Assembly (NCBI GenBank): GCA_947568835.1
Contig: OX387611.1
Location: forward strand, 6,700,001 to 6,764,000
Direction of reading: 5' to 3'
Length of the DNA: 64,000 bases
Source of the DNA: Protonemura montana
Lineage: Eukaryota; Arthropoda; Insecta; Plecoptera; Nemouridae
In this document: piece by piece, positions 32,901 to 42,600 of the stretch
How positions within the stretch are numbered: position 1 is the first letter of the stretch
Layout of the letters: the number at the start of each line of letters is the position of its first letter
Made by a program: the position numbers and the translations under genes
Notes under the pieces: model-generated
Seen by the model: the letters and a program-made list of their open reading frames with translations, nothing else
The model's database searches: none
What the model was told of the DNA's origin: nothing

Positions 32901-34762
32901 GATTTCGATCCAATAAAAGTATAGACAAGAGCGATTCATGCGAGTGCGTGCGTGTCGAGATTGTGGTGGGCACGATTGATTACATAATTATCATAGTCTA
33001 CCGGCTTCCAAGTGAAAGTAAAGTAGTTTATCAAATGCTTGCTGCTTTGCACAACAGAAAAGTAATACTTTTTGGTGATACAATTATTGACCTGCTGGTC
33101 AGGAATACCCATTGGTGGGTCCAAGCTCACATGTGAAACAAAATGCAGATTCAAGCGCGTATTCCATCTATTTCTGCAATAATCGAGTAAGTCAGCAACT
33201 ATTGTCGGAAGAAAACTTTGACTTTACAACGTGCACTGCTGGTTGCTCAATCATTCGGCATTAGGAGACATAAGAGGAATCTTGTTCGAGATGTTGTACC
33301 GTTGTTTGGAAAAGTTTTGCCAGCGGTGCTTTTGGAGCTCTTTGACAGAAGAAGTGTATTCCTCGACTTCATATAAAGATCCGATCAAAAGTCAGAGAGC
33401 AAACAAGTGAGTAAAAGTATGCCAAGTTCTCTTTTAAAGAAAAATCCATAGTTTAATTTCAAATCAACGGTTAGTGTGTAACTAGAGAACTACGTATCTG
33501 AGTGTACTGATGATTTTGAGATGTGAAACATTTTAACAATATCGTCATTGTGTATTTCTTTGGTTACTTACCGCAAAATAAGTGATTTTGTTGGTATCAA
33601 AAAGGGCAGCGAAAGAGCGCACATGCATATATCCAATATCCAAACTACAAAAAAAATTTTGAAGACTGCGTCGCATATCTTCTTTCTTAACCACGTGTTT
33701 TTATGAGCTTGTTCTGATAATAAACTTGCGCACTTTTTCATCGCTTCAAAACTTTCGACCGTTTCTTGAAAGAGGTCGCTTTGGTATATCAAGCTGCCGG
33801 AAATTGCGGTGCCCATCGCTATGATGAAAGATAGTATGATTGGTTCCACCACAACCAAGAACGGCTCCCCAGCGGAGGTGTAGGCTGCCATCGGGAACCC
33901 TATTATTGTCACGTACCCCCAAGTTGCAAGGGTTAAACGTGCATTCCAGTAGCGAATTCTTGATGGAGGTGTTTTAGTGGCTTTGTCAAGAGCTGGCCAT
34001 AAACCTGTAGAATGGCAATATGTATTAATTGTTAATTCTTTTAGTAGTTCTTATGTTTCTTGGGTGATGTGGCTTACTTAATGGGATTGTCGTGTCTCCA
34101 TTATTTTTGTCTGGGGGATCCAGGGAACAAAATCATGTTTCTTGTCTTTAATGGGTTGGTTCAAACTGTTTTAGCAACGAAGAAAATCTCTTTTAGTGCA
34201 CATTTTCCAGAAAATCCATTGAAAAAGATATAAATATATATATACTAGTTACAACTTTAACAGATGTTTTTCAAAATAGTTGGTCCAAGTATTTTTTTAA
34301 TGTGAAGTTCGGTATTGTGAGCAGATTGAACAAATTTGAGATCTTTAGCTACAACAAAATCTCTTATTTTTGTTTTTCAAAAAAAAAATCCCCGCAAAAA
34401 CGCCTTGACCAGGCTCTTTTACAACGCGTGTAACTATGAGAAGTAATTAATTTTTGACTTTGAAAAGGATCGATCTGTTGCCAATAGTGTGTTAGTGTGA
34501 TGAGTTTTTGTTTCTTCGCGATCGGACAAGTATTTGGGCCGATCAAGTGAAGATCAGGACGCGAGACCGTGATAAAAATCATATGTCGAGTAGTGAAAAA
34601 AGTAATTTAATTTTGTTGTGTTTTCTCAAAGTTGTACGCACCTTGCTGATAAAGAATCCATCTGCAGATGTAAACGTAGTTGCCTTCGTCAGAAGTAAAA
34701 GTGTTGAATTCAGCCAACTTTTCACGGATAAAAGATTTTAGCGTTTTGTAGAATTTGTCCAT
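26916..34762 (-). CDS. Or: Odorant receptor (7tm_6 family), complete
   Basis: Seven exons: 34762-34642, 34004-33572, 31041-30721, 30633-30534, 28298-28194, 27857-27702, 27002-26916; 440 aa. All junctions are GT-AG and agree in phase (1,2,2,0,0,0); three phase-0 introns near the C-terminus are the usual plan of insect chemoreceptor genes. Family features: AWYPYNEKAWPFYEI (the W-Y-P-F/Y-x motif), NCVLHHQAIVRFVS before helix 5, FLIADKVIDQ at the end of helix 6, then FVCDWLEAP, LRIIMSFSNQPLVITITGG and the final LSYQYYTFVV, matching the SYSYFTVL ending of odorant receptors rather than the TY...QF of gustatory receptors. Such proteins are olfactory-neuron channels that work with the co-receptor Orco; this one is too divergent to be Orco, and its ligand is unknown. 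Introns host a TTAA MITE and a LINE. No disabling change seen. Confidence 0.92.
28545..29203. mobile_element. TTAA-flanked MITE, family 1
   Basis: Inverted ends AGGGGCATTTACGCTTCAAA / TTTGAAGGGTAAATGCCCCT (about 30 bases, near-perfect) directly between TTAA at 28541-28544 and 29204-29207. TTAA duplications are typical of piggyBac and Kolobok. The interior has a GC-rich GCGGCAGCGACAGCGC stretch and no long frame. Lies in intron 4 of the odorant receptor. Confidence 0.85.
31140..33260 (+). mobile_element. CR1/L2-type LINE, ORF1 plus start of ORF2
   Basis: ORF1 from about 31147: MSSSSKPCVKCALD with further Cys pairs (PHD-like finger, degraded), an acidic coiled coil (REDIRESLKEIREDL), then KNLIIDNV and KILVQFNSRKIRDEI as in LINE ORF1 / baculoviral FP-like domains. 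It is interrupted at 31814-32306 by a MITE and resumes at 32307 (RALMYLSVRLT...LLWQCKIR). ORF2 begins about 32577 with an endonuclease domain (HINIRSIRKNWNQL, CVRVEIVVG, RLPSE) and carries several stops and frame changes; no reverse transcriptase follows. Antisense within intron 2 of the odorant receptor. Confidence 0.85.
31814..32306. mobile_element. hAT-like MITE inside the LINE
   Basis: Ends CAGTAGGGTTGCCAT and ATGGCAACCCT are inverted. The flanks AAGTGGGA at 31806-31813 and 32307-32314 are an exact 8-bp duplication, as for hAT elements. Removing the element and one duplicate would restore continuity of the LINE ORF1 reading. GC-rich GGGACG blocks occur near both ends. Confidence 0.85.
33265..33365 (+). 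mobile_element. Decayed 5S-SINE body
   Basis: GGAATCTTGTTCGAGATGTT and the following CCGTTGTTTGGAAAAGTTTT block align to the family body GGAATCCTGTTGTTCGAGTT and CCGTCCTTCGGAAGGGACGT. Heavily mutated; in intron 2 of the odorant receptor. Confidence 0.55.
34090..34575 (-). repeat. Dispersed repeat D2, copy c
   Basis: Inverted relative of 17690-18110: GGGGGATCCAGGGAACAAAA, CATTTTCCAGAAAATCCATT, then TTTTTGTTTCTTCGCGATCG and GGACAAG. Sits in intron 1 of the odorant receptor. Confidence 0.7.
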
Positions 34763-34891
34763 TTTATCTTCCTTAATGTCGAAGAATTGGTCTATCGTAA
34801 TAAAAACACTGTTTTGTCACTGGATTTTGAACTTTGCTGTGAGAAAGATTCGAGGACAATCAAAGGAGTTAATATGTATAATAAATCGTAT

Positions 34892-34900
34892 GCTTTTATA
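34892..34900 (-). promoter_or_regulatory. Candidate TATA box of the odorant receptor
   Basis: TATAAAAGC on the minus strand about 130 bases upstream of the receptor's ATG (34762). Position allows a 5' UTR of roughly 100 bases. The match is by motif only; no initiator is confirmed. Confidence 0.3.
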
Positions 34901-34904
34901 GTGG

Positions 34905-35975
34905 TTTTTTCATAGTTTGTTATTTTTAGCAGCCAAATATCATTTGTCTAGGTATTTAAAACTAACCCAACACAATAGAAAGCAAAAGTTTTAAAGTTTA
35001 TGTAAATAAAAGTGCACAGGTTATGTCACAATTTTGTTTTTGAAATAATTCAACGTGTAAACTGGTGAGGCTTAACTGACATTGCAAGCAGCTCTGAATA
35101 CTATTGATTTTTTGTTGTTTGTTGTTTTTGATTGCTGGATCGCGTGTTACTAACACGCTCACTATTTCTACGAATTTTGCCTACTTACTTCTAACAAAAA
35201 GGGTATGGCAGTCATTACTCAAGACGAAGAGTTAAATATTAAAAATGGGAAAGAAAAGGTGGGAATTCAATAGGTTATGTTGGTGTGTGATGGTTTTTCT
35301 TGTGACATTTTTTGGGACGCTCGATACAGAATATTACACAAAAAGAATAAATTCAAGCACACATTACAAATTACAGTCATTGAAAGCAATTTTGACACAA
35401 GATAGAAAATAAAACAGTAGATATTTTCCCGACTGTTTGAATTCATCATTTATTATTCACATTTGTTTTACGTTAGGTGTTCCTATTCAAAACATAGTGT
35501 CTCATGGCGATCCAATTTAATACGTACGCATGACTTCTAAGAGGCAGGAATCGTGTTGATTTGTTTTCTTACGCATCTTGAATCAATATTGAGCAAGGCA
35601 AATCTGATTGGCTCTGGCTTAACGAAAACATGTAGCCTCTCTGAGAAGGTTCCCGATGTACTAAAATATCCGTACTGCTATAATATTACCTATATAAATG
35701 AATGTAGAACAGGGCTGAAGCATGTCACTCAACACGCTTATCAAACACCGCATTAGTACTTGAATATAGCTTGTTTATAGAAATAATGCTTGTAACTAAC
35801 GAATGGCTCACATAAATGGTTATTCAGGTTCATGACGGCGTTTGACGACGCATTCCATCTGATCTTGGTGCAATCCTACATCTCCAGCGTTGCGCCTTGC
35901 ATTCTGGGCGTAGTTGCAATCACATATGTAAGATTAATAAAATCTATCTTATCTAATTTTGTTGTTACCTCTTGC
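34905..35975. other. Gene-free interval upstream of the receptor
   Basis: AT-rich, no supported frame or repeat. It would contain the distal promoter of the odorant receptor. Confidence 0.4.
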
Positions 35976-35977
35976 CC

Positions 35978-36512
35978 AGTTGCCCAGTTGAACACGTGAA
36001 AGTTCCACTGGGGCAGAGTCACATGACCAGTCGAACACGTGAAAGTTGCACTGGGACAGAGTCACATGCCCAGTCGAACACGTGAAAGTTGCACTGGGGC
36101 AGAGTCACATGCCCAGTCGAACACGTGAAAGTTGCACTGGGGCAGAGTCACATGCCCAGTCGAACACATGAAAGTTGCACTGGGGCAGAGTCACATGCCC
36201 AGTCGAACACGTGAAAGTTGCACTGGGACAGAGTCACATGCCCAGTCGAACACGTGAAAGTTGCACTGGGACGGAGTCACATGCCCAGTCGAACACGTGA
36301 AAGTTGCACTGGGGCAGAGTCACGTGCCCAGTCGAACACGTGAAAGTTGCACTGGGACAGAGTCACATGCCCAGTCGAACACGTGAAAGTTGCACTTGGA
36401 CAGAGTCACATGCCCAGTCGAACACGTGAAAGTTGCACTGGGACAGAGTCACATACCCAGACGAACACGTGAAAGTTGCACTGGGACAGAGTCACATGCC
36501 CAGTCTGCCCAG
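35978..36512 (+). repeat. 43-bp tandem array with CACGTG in nearly every unit
   Basis: Twelve or so head-to-tail units of 43 bases (CAGTCGAACACGTGAAAGTT then GCACTGGGACAGAGTCACAT). Units differ at a few positions, mainly GGG[A/G]CAG. The E-box-like palindrome CACGTG is present in all but one unit (ACACATG near 36165). No spacers, so it is not a CRISPR-like array. Confidence 0.95.
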
Positions 36513-36599
36513 ATTTCGTGTGTTTCTTAATATTTTTTATATATCACGAGTGAAACGTTTTGCTTATCCATCCACTGATGAGCTGAGCAAACATAAATT

Positions 36600-36655
36600 A
36601 ATATTGTGTTTAACGATGCACGGTTTTGCCAACGAGCCCTGTGGCCTGAGCTAAC
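36600..36655 (-). mobile_element. 5S-SINE tail fragment
   Basis: GTTTAACGATGCACGGTTTT followed by GCCAACGAGCCCTGTGGCCTG matches the family 3' end. Similar scraps lie at 46925-47025 and 50285-50362. Confidence 0.55.
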
Positions 36656-37295
36656 CTGCAGGAAAACGGAAGCTCGTTGTGATTTGGAATTGACGTTGGT
36701 TTGTGGAAGTGATCTGTGTGTGGGGGAGTTTGGACACAAGTACATGTTTGTCGTTATGTATTTTGGGGGTAAAAAATACTAATTTCTTGAAGCAAATTTC
36801 TTGAGAAAATACTTTACCAAGCTGAGCTCATCGACCCAAATCCATGATTTAGAAAAACTAACTCTTTCTTTACGCATCGTGTTTTTTATTATAGTGTTGA
36901 TTATCGTGCATATTAAAAAAAAATTGTTGCCTTTGTCGTCGTCTTTGATTTGAAGATTTATTTTTGTGACAGATGCGGTTTTTTTTATAAAAATATTTCA
37001 CAACATTGAGTTATCTTAAGCAAAATGAAGGAAAGAAAATGAAGCTTTTTAAGTTAACAAACTTGTCCTTTTTTCCTTTTTTTTTAAGTGTGCCCCACGC
37101 AAGTTGTGGGTTTAGTTTTCTTTAACGTTATTACATCATCTTGCTGAAAAAAGTCTGACTACCTATCAATCATAGATGTGGCTTTAAAATTATTTACTTT
37201 TATCAACTGTAGAAAACACAAATAATTTTTTTAATCTTCCTATGTCACCTTGAAGAATATTTCTAAATTTTCTAAACCTGCTCTAAATTACAAAC
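36656..37295. other. Gene-free interval
   Basis: AT-rich; nothing recognised. Confidence 0.4.
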
Positions 37296-37299
37296 GCTT

Positions 37300-37440
37300 G
37301 CAAGGCGCGGGGGATTTTATTATTAAGAACACTAATAACCTCTCAGTAATTGATGCCGAAACGGAGAATCGAATCCCGATCTCCACCTGTCATGGGTAGG
37401 TACTGCTCTAACCAATTAAGCTACTTGAACACATAATTTT
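37300..37440 (-). mobile_element. tRNA-type SINE A, near-complete copy
   Basis: On the minus strand it reads AAGTAGCTTAATTGGTTAGA (A box), GGTGGAGATCGGGATTCGAT (B box), then ATCAATTACTGAGAGGTTAT and the AATAATAAAATCCCCCGCGC...TTGCAAGCGTTTGTAAT tail. It links the tRNA-like head to the tails at 11.8 and 60.0 kb. Confidence 0.75.
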
Positions 37441-37925
37441 TAAGAGTATTTTAGTGCATTTGATGAGAATTACATATCTCATAGATTTCATACAAATTTG
37501 GCTTAAAAAAAAATTACCGTATTATTGACTCGTACGGTTGTTCACGTATGTCTTTCCGTGACCGTATCACTTTTCAAGACAAGGTTCGATGTCCCAGAAT
37601 TTGTTCTTTTTCAAATGAAAGCATGTCTTTTATATCTTACTCGTGACCGAGAAGAATCTACGACAAGGGAATTATCACCAAATCAGACCTAGTTTGCAAT
37701 AACATCACGGCCGACCAAAGTCTGTCAAAAGTTTTGATAACAACTTCCAATGGCACTCATACCATTGGACGCAGTGTTGAAAAAACACATAATTTTACTG
37801 TTCTAGAAATTCGGTATAGTTGCTTGAGTATACATAATTATATTGATAAATGCTTATCTTATATTGCCGTGAAAAATATTCCTGGGCGTAATTATATCAA
37901 CAAAAGTGGGTGACTAAGTATAGCA

Positions 37926-38371
37926 TCGTTGAGTGTGCAGGTTATAGGTAGAGGCAGAATGTTAATGTTAAACTTTCTGCGTGAAAGATGACTGCCAAAT
38001 TACTTCTTTACCGAAAAAAATGATGAGTACTGGAACACGCCGTTAAGTGGAGCCACTGTCGTATGACATTTGGTATTAAAAAATATCGAAACTAAATTTC
38101 ATATGACCCCTTAATGGCGTGTTCTGGTACTCTGCATTTTTGTCGGTAAAGTAGTCATTTGGCGGCAATCTTTCACGCAGAAACTTTAACATTAACGTTC
38201 TGCCTCTACCTAGAACCTGCACACTCAACGATTTGACATTAACGTTCTGTCTCTACCTAGAACCTGCACACTCAACGGTTTAACATTAACTTTCTGCCTC
38301 TACCTAGAACCTGCACACTCACCGATTTGACATTAACGTTCTGCCTCTACATAGAACCTGCACACTCAACG
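37926..38371. repeat. Fold-back element with terminal tandem units
   Basis: 37926-38230 is an inverted repeat: CGTTGAGTGTGCAGGTTATA... on the left, ...TAGAACCTGCACACTCAACG on the right, with GGAGCCACTGTCGTATGACA near the centre. The right terminus is then repeated three more times as 47-base units (38231-38277, 38278-38324, 38325-38371). Related sequence at 23230-23420 and fragments at 20608, 25795 and 26022. Confidence 0.85.
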
Positions 38372-39280
38372 ATAGTTCTCTATAGGACGATGTTTGGTAT
38401 TTAGATTAATTAGTTTTCTCTTGGGAGGCCGATGCTAAATCGTATTTCAGTCTGTTTGAAGCTCAGAGGCATAATACATAAGATAAAGAAAGGACTGATG
38501 CCTGAATATATATGTCAGAAAGAATAAATATGAATGTAAGTAACAGAGAAAATAGCAGAAGTAAAAAAAGGGGAGAAATCATTGTTAAATATTTTAATGG
38601 AGAAGAAGTAATATAGAAGCAGTATAGAAGAAGCATTGTGTTTAAAGGAGTGAAAAATTACAATTGTTAACCAGGAGATATGAGGAAATTAGTCATAGAA
38701 ATGTTTATGTTAAGGTTAAAGAAAATGTTGATAGAAAAATAGGGAAAAAATGTGGTAGAGTAGAATGAAACTGGATGAGCTAATTGTTTATGATTATGAT
38801 TTAATTTTGTGTTATTATCAAAATCCTATATGAGAGTACAACAGCTAATGTGAAAAAATGTATTTCATAATAGCATCTGCTAAATAAAAGTATTACATAC
38901 ATACATAGGAAACGTTTATTCCATTTTATACATAATGAAAAAAACACATTGAAATCATCACTCGCTTGGCTGTGACCGACTTTTCCAGTTCTAGTATCTA
39001 ATTTACAGTTAAGTCATTAGTAGCTACGAGTATCATTTGCATGAAAGAGCAACATTTATTTTAAGATCCACATAAAATGCATTGTACGTAAAACCTAATT
39101 CAAACATCAACATTCTCGTGATCCCTCTATCTCCGTGAAATTCAAGCGACGCACAAGAGATTAAGTACCAAGTTTTACATGCTTCCCTCGTCTTCATCAT
39201 CGCAACCTCCCGATGATCTCATTGTCGTTGTCTTTCATGATTTTCAAGGTTTGAAAACTGGCTTGGACTTTCAACGGAAT
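38372..39280. other. Gene-free interval
   Basis: Purine-rich then AT-rich sequence with no supported coding frame. Confidence 0.4.
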
Positions 39281-39284
39281 TTTC

Positions 39285-39380
39285 TTTTACTTTCCTTGTT
39301 TTTGTTTCGTCGCGATCGGACAAGTGGTGTGGCCGATTAGTTGTATCCAATAAACCTAGACATAGACCTGAGTGAGCACC
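39285..39380 (-). repeat. Dispersed repeat D2, 3' fragment
   Basis: TTTTTGTTTCGTCGCGATCG, GGACAAGTGG and GGCCGATTAGTTGTATCCAA match the right portion of the 54.8-55.3 kb copy, about 265 bases upstream of the plus-strand GPCR start. Confidence 0.65.
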
Positions 39381-39642
39381 CGACACAACAACTTTAAATT
39401 GACAAGACATCCCTTGTTCGTGACAGTTATGCTTCGCCACCCACGATAACGACGCCAGTCGTCACTTATTCCAAGAAGGCCATTGCTAGCCCGAGGCGAT
39501 AACGCTACAAACGCTAGAGACGAGGGGTTTTCACTAGCGAAAAGCCAAGGCTGGGTGCCTACAGTTCAATTGCCAGTCAAGTAGCATTGCATTTAGTTGT
39601 GATTCACATTCCAAAAAAAAAGGTGCAAATCTGAGAAACGCA

Positions 39643-42600
39643 ATGCACACCGCGGCTCTGGTCGTGTTTTTAGCGGCCGTCTTTTGCGTTCCGTGCCGAT
39701 CGGATGGCGAACGTTGCGTGGAACATCTGCAAAACATCGGCGCGGTCAAGATTGACATTGACAAGCCGTTGAGTTACTATGCAGCGTGGATTCGGTGTAC
39801 TGAGAATGGACTTGATTTCTTGGTCATTTACAAGCAGCTGAACGAAGAGGAGAAGGCTCTTTGCGGTGACCAGTTGGTGCCCTACGCTGTGCCTGATCGA
39901 GAGAGTTCTTACCCAGTTAATGTGAGTGTTTTCAAATATTAGTTTCTAATAACCCATTGCGGTTCCAGTCCACTGAAATTGCTTTTCAAAGGTGCGGATT
40001 ATGCTCCGATTCCAGAGGGTTTTGGTGAACCAAACTAAGGGGGTTCTTATTGGGTTCTAATTGGGTTCTAAGAGCTTGGCAATCTGTGCTCGGTTGCAGG
40101 ATCGTCAATTTTCACAAAACAAAAGATAGCCAAAATATAAGGTACATAAAGACTTGCTGAGTTTTTAAATAACCAGGCTAGAGCATAGAATCCAGCCAGC
40201 TGATCTTTAATAACCTGGATAGAGCATAGGATCCAGCCAGTTAATCTTAAATAACCTGGATAGAGCATAGGATCCAGCTAGCTGATCTCAAATAACCTAG
40301 ATAGAGCATAGGATCCAGCCAGTTGATCTTAAATAACCTGGATAGAGCATAGGATCTAGCCATCTGATCAATATTGAAGCCAGGCAATCCATTATTGGCA
40401 ACAGGTAGGAGTCCCTAAATCCGATATGATATCAATGCTAATTTTAAGGTGTTGAAAGATATTTTCAACCTATTTTGATCATTAATACTGTTGGATCGGG
40501 TACTTACTCGGGTCAGTTCGGTTTTAACTCGGAACTTCCCGACTTGCAAGCAGTCATTGATGATCGTAGAGAGTGAAAGGAAATCTTCAGTTTCACACAC
40601 CCCAGAAAGAAAAAACTGTTTTTTTTTTCAGTTTGTTTGAGCTCTACCGGCCGAACGCCTCGTTTGATTTGAACTAAATTTACAGACTTAATTTGTTTGT
40701 TCTGAACTTAGATTTTTCGCTTTTTTTTAGCTAATTTTGTCGAATAGATGCGAAACTATTCAAATTTTTCAAACAATTTTCATGTTTCCACGAATTTCCA
40801 TGACAACGTCTTGAAAAATGTTAATGGAAACACCGAAAGAAGCATGCGGCCTCCTCTTTGCAAACCTCGCAAGCTATTTTTCGTATTTCCGTTTAAATTT
40901 GCAAAAAGGTAGTCAAAGAATTTGTCAAGAAACGTCGAAAAAGGTATATCAAATTCAGAAATTGAGCTGTCTTTACTAAAACTTGACTGTTCTTTATAAA
41001 CTCCATGAAGTGCAGTTATAACATATGGAAATATTTTGAAAATTTTGAATCGTTCCACAATTATTTAACGTGTTTTTCTAAAAAATAAAAGCGACAGGTT
41101 CAAAATGGACGTGAAACAAACAAAATGTGCTCTGCAAATTTGGTTCAAAACATAGCAGACGTTTGGCCGCTCAACACGGACGGACACACAGAGGTGCTTT
41201 TTTTCTTCTGGGGTATGTGAAATTGACGATTTCAGCTACATCAGTCACTGCCACGCGGTATTTGGTTGGCAAACGACTGGTTCTACTCTTAGAGTATTTT
41301 TCTAATTGCTTTCAGATCGAAGGCTACGGCTGTCTTGGGGTCAATCTCACTTCCGGACAAACCGTAACGGTCAGCGACGACCATGAGTTTTCCTGCATTC
41401 TGTGTCAGTATAACAACGTGAAATTCCCTTTGAACACAGTCAAAGCTTGTAAGCATCACCGTGGTTGTACGGAGCGTGGCGAGCGAGGTGACATCTTCAA
41501 TTGAACGACCCCAAAGAAAATATATTGCGTTTGTTTTGTTTTTATTTTCGGCTGGTTCTCTTTCAAGAAATTTAAAGCACACATTTTTGCGTTTTAACCG
41601 AACTTTGATATTATTATTATTATTATTATTTATTTATCGACAACCGAGGCAATCCGCAAATGTGATATAATTCAAACATGGTATATATAAACGTGAACAA
41701 TTCAAAACATTAATTACAAAATTAAACTTAAATTAAGATTAAATTAATGCAGTAAATCTATAAAATGCGGTATATTTTCGAACTTTTTTTTTTTAAAAGC
41801 TAAAATTATACTGTTATTTAAAAAAGGTGATAAGTGTGACCCTTCAAATGACAAGCCTGTTTCAATCCTACCTACGTTTTTTTTTTTTAAGTTTTAGAGA
41901 GAGTCATCTTTAGCCGTGTCAGCCCTTTTTTGTTGTTGCCAAAACAAGCTGTTATCGGAATTTAGATTCCAAAGAGGCAAATCAACAACTCTTGCTGTCA
42001 GTCACCTTGAATAGAATTTGAAAGGCTATTGATAAAAAAAAAAAAATAATTCAGGTTTGTCATGTGAGCTTTCAAGGGAATTTGACCGTGTCAGCCACGC
42101 GATCTTGAGCGACAAATTAACTAAATGTGGTACACGAGGAATTGGCAACTCCTGGATGCTACCTTATCTAAATGATCGGTCATAAAATGTAGAAATAAAA
42201 GCATCATAAATGGAAATTCTCAGTGATCTTGAATTAACACGAATATTAAGTAAAGAAATAATAAACGCTCAATCTAGTGCGCCCGGATAGCTCAGTCTGT
42301 AGGGTATCCGGCTAGCTATCGGACGGTATCAAAATCATAATCCGGTTCGGTCGCATATTTTCATCTTCCAGATCCCTAACGTACAAGTGAACGTTTCCGC
42401 GTTCGAATTGCATATTCCGATATATAAGTACATTTAAAATGATCGAATATATTCGAGTATATTGTGACGGATCTACACGATAACGCGGGCAATTGTCTAA
42501 GTTCAGAGCAAACAAATGTGCTCTGCAAATTTCTTTCACACCGTAGAAGCTAGAGCAGGAACAGGAAAAAAAAACTAACGAACAGACAGACGTGACTTTT

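Noticed and set aside
35978-36512. CRISPR-like array
   Set aside because: Units are head to tail with no variable spacers, and the genome is eukaryotic; it is a simple tandem repeat.
40780-41058. 92-residue minus-strand frame
   Set aside because: Lies wholly within the GGCCRAACGCCT fold-back repeat; no domain seen.
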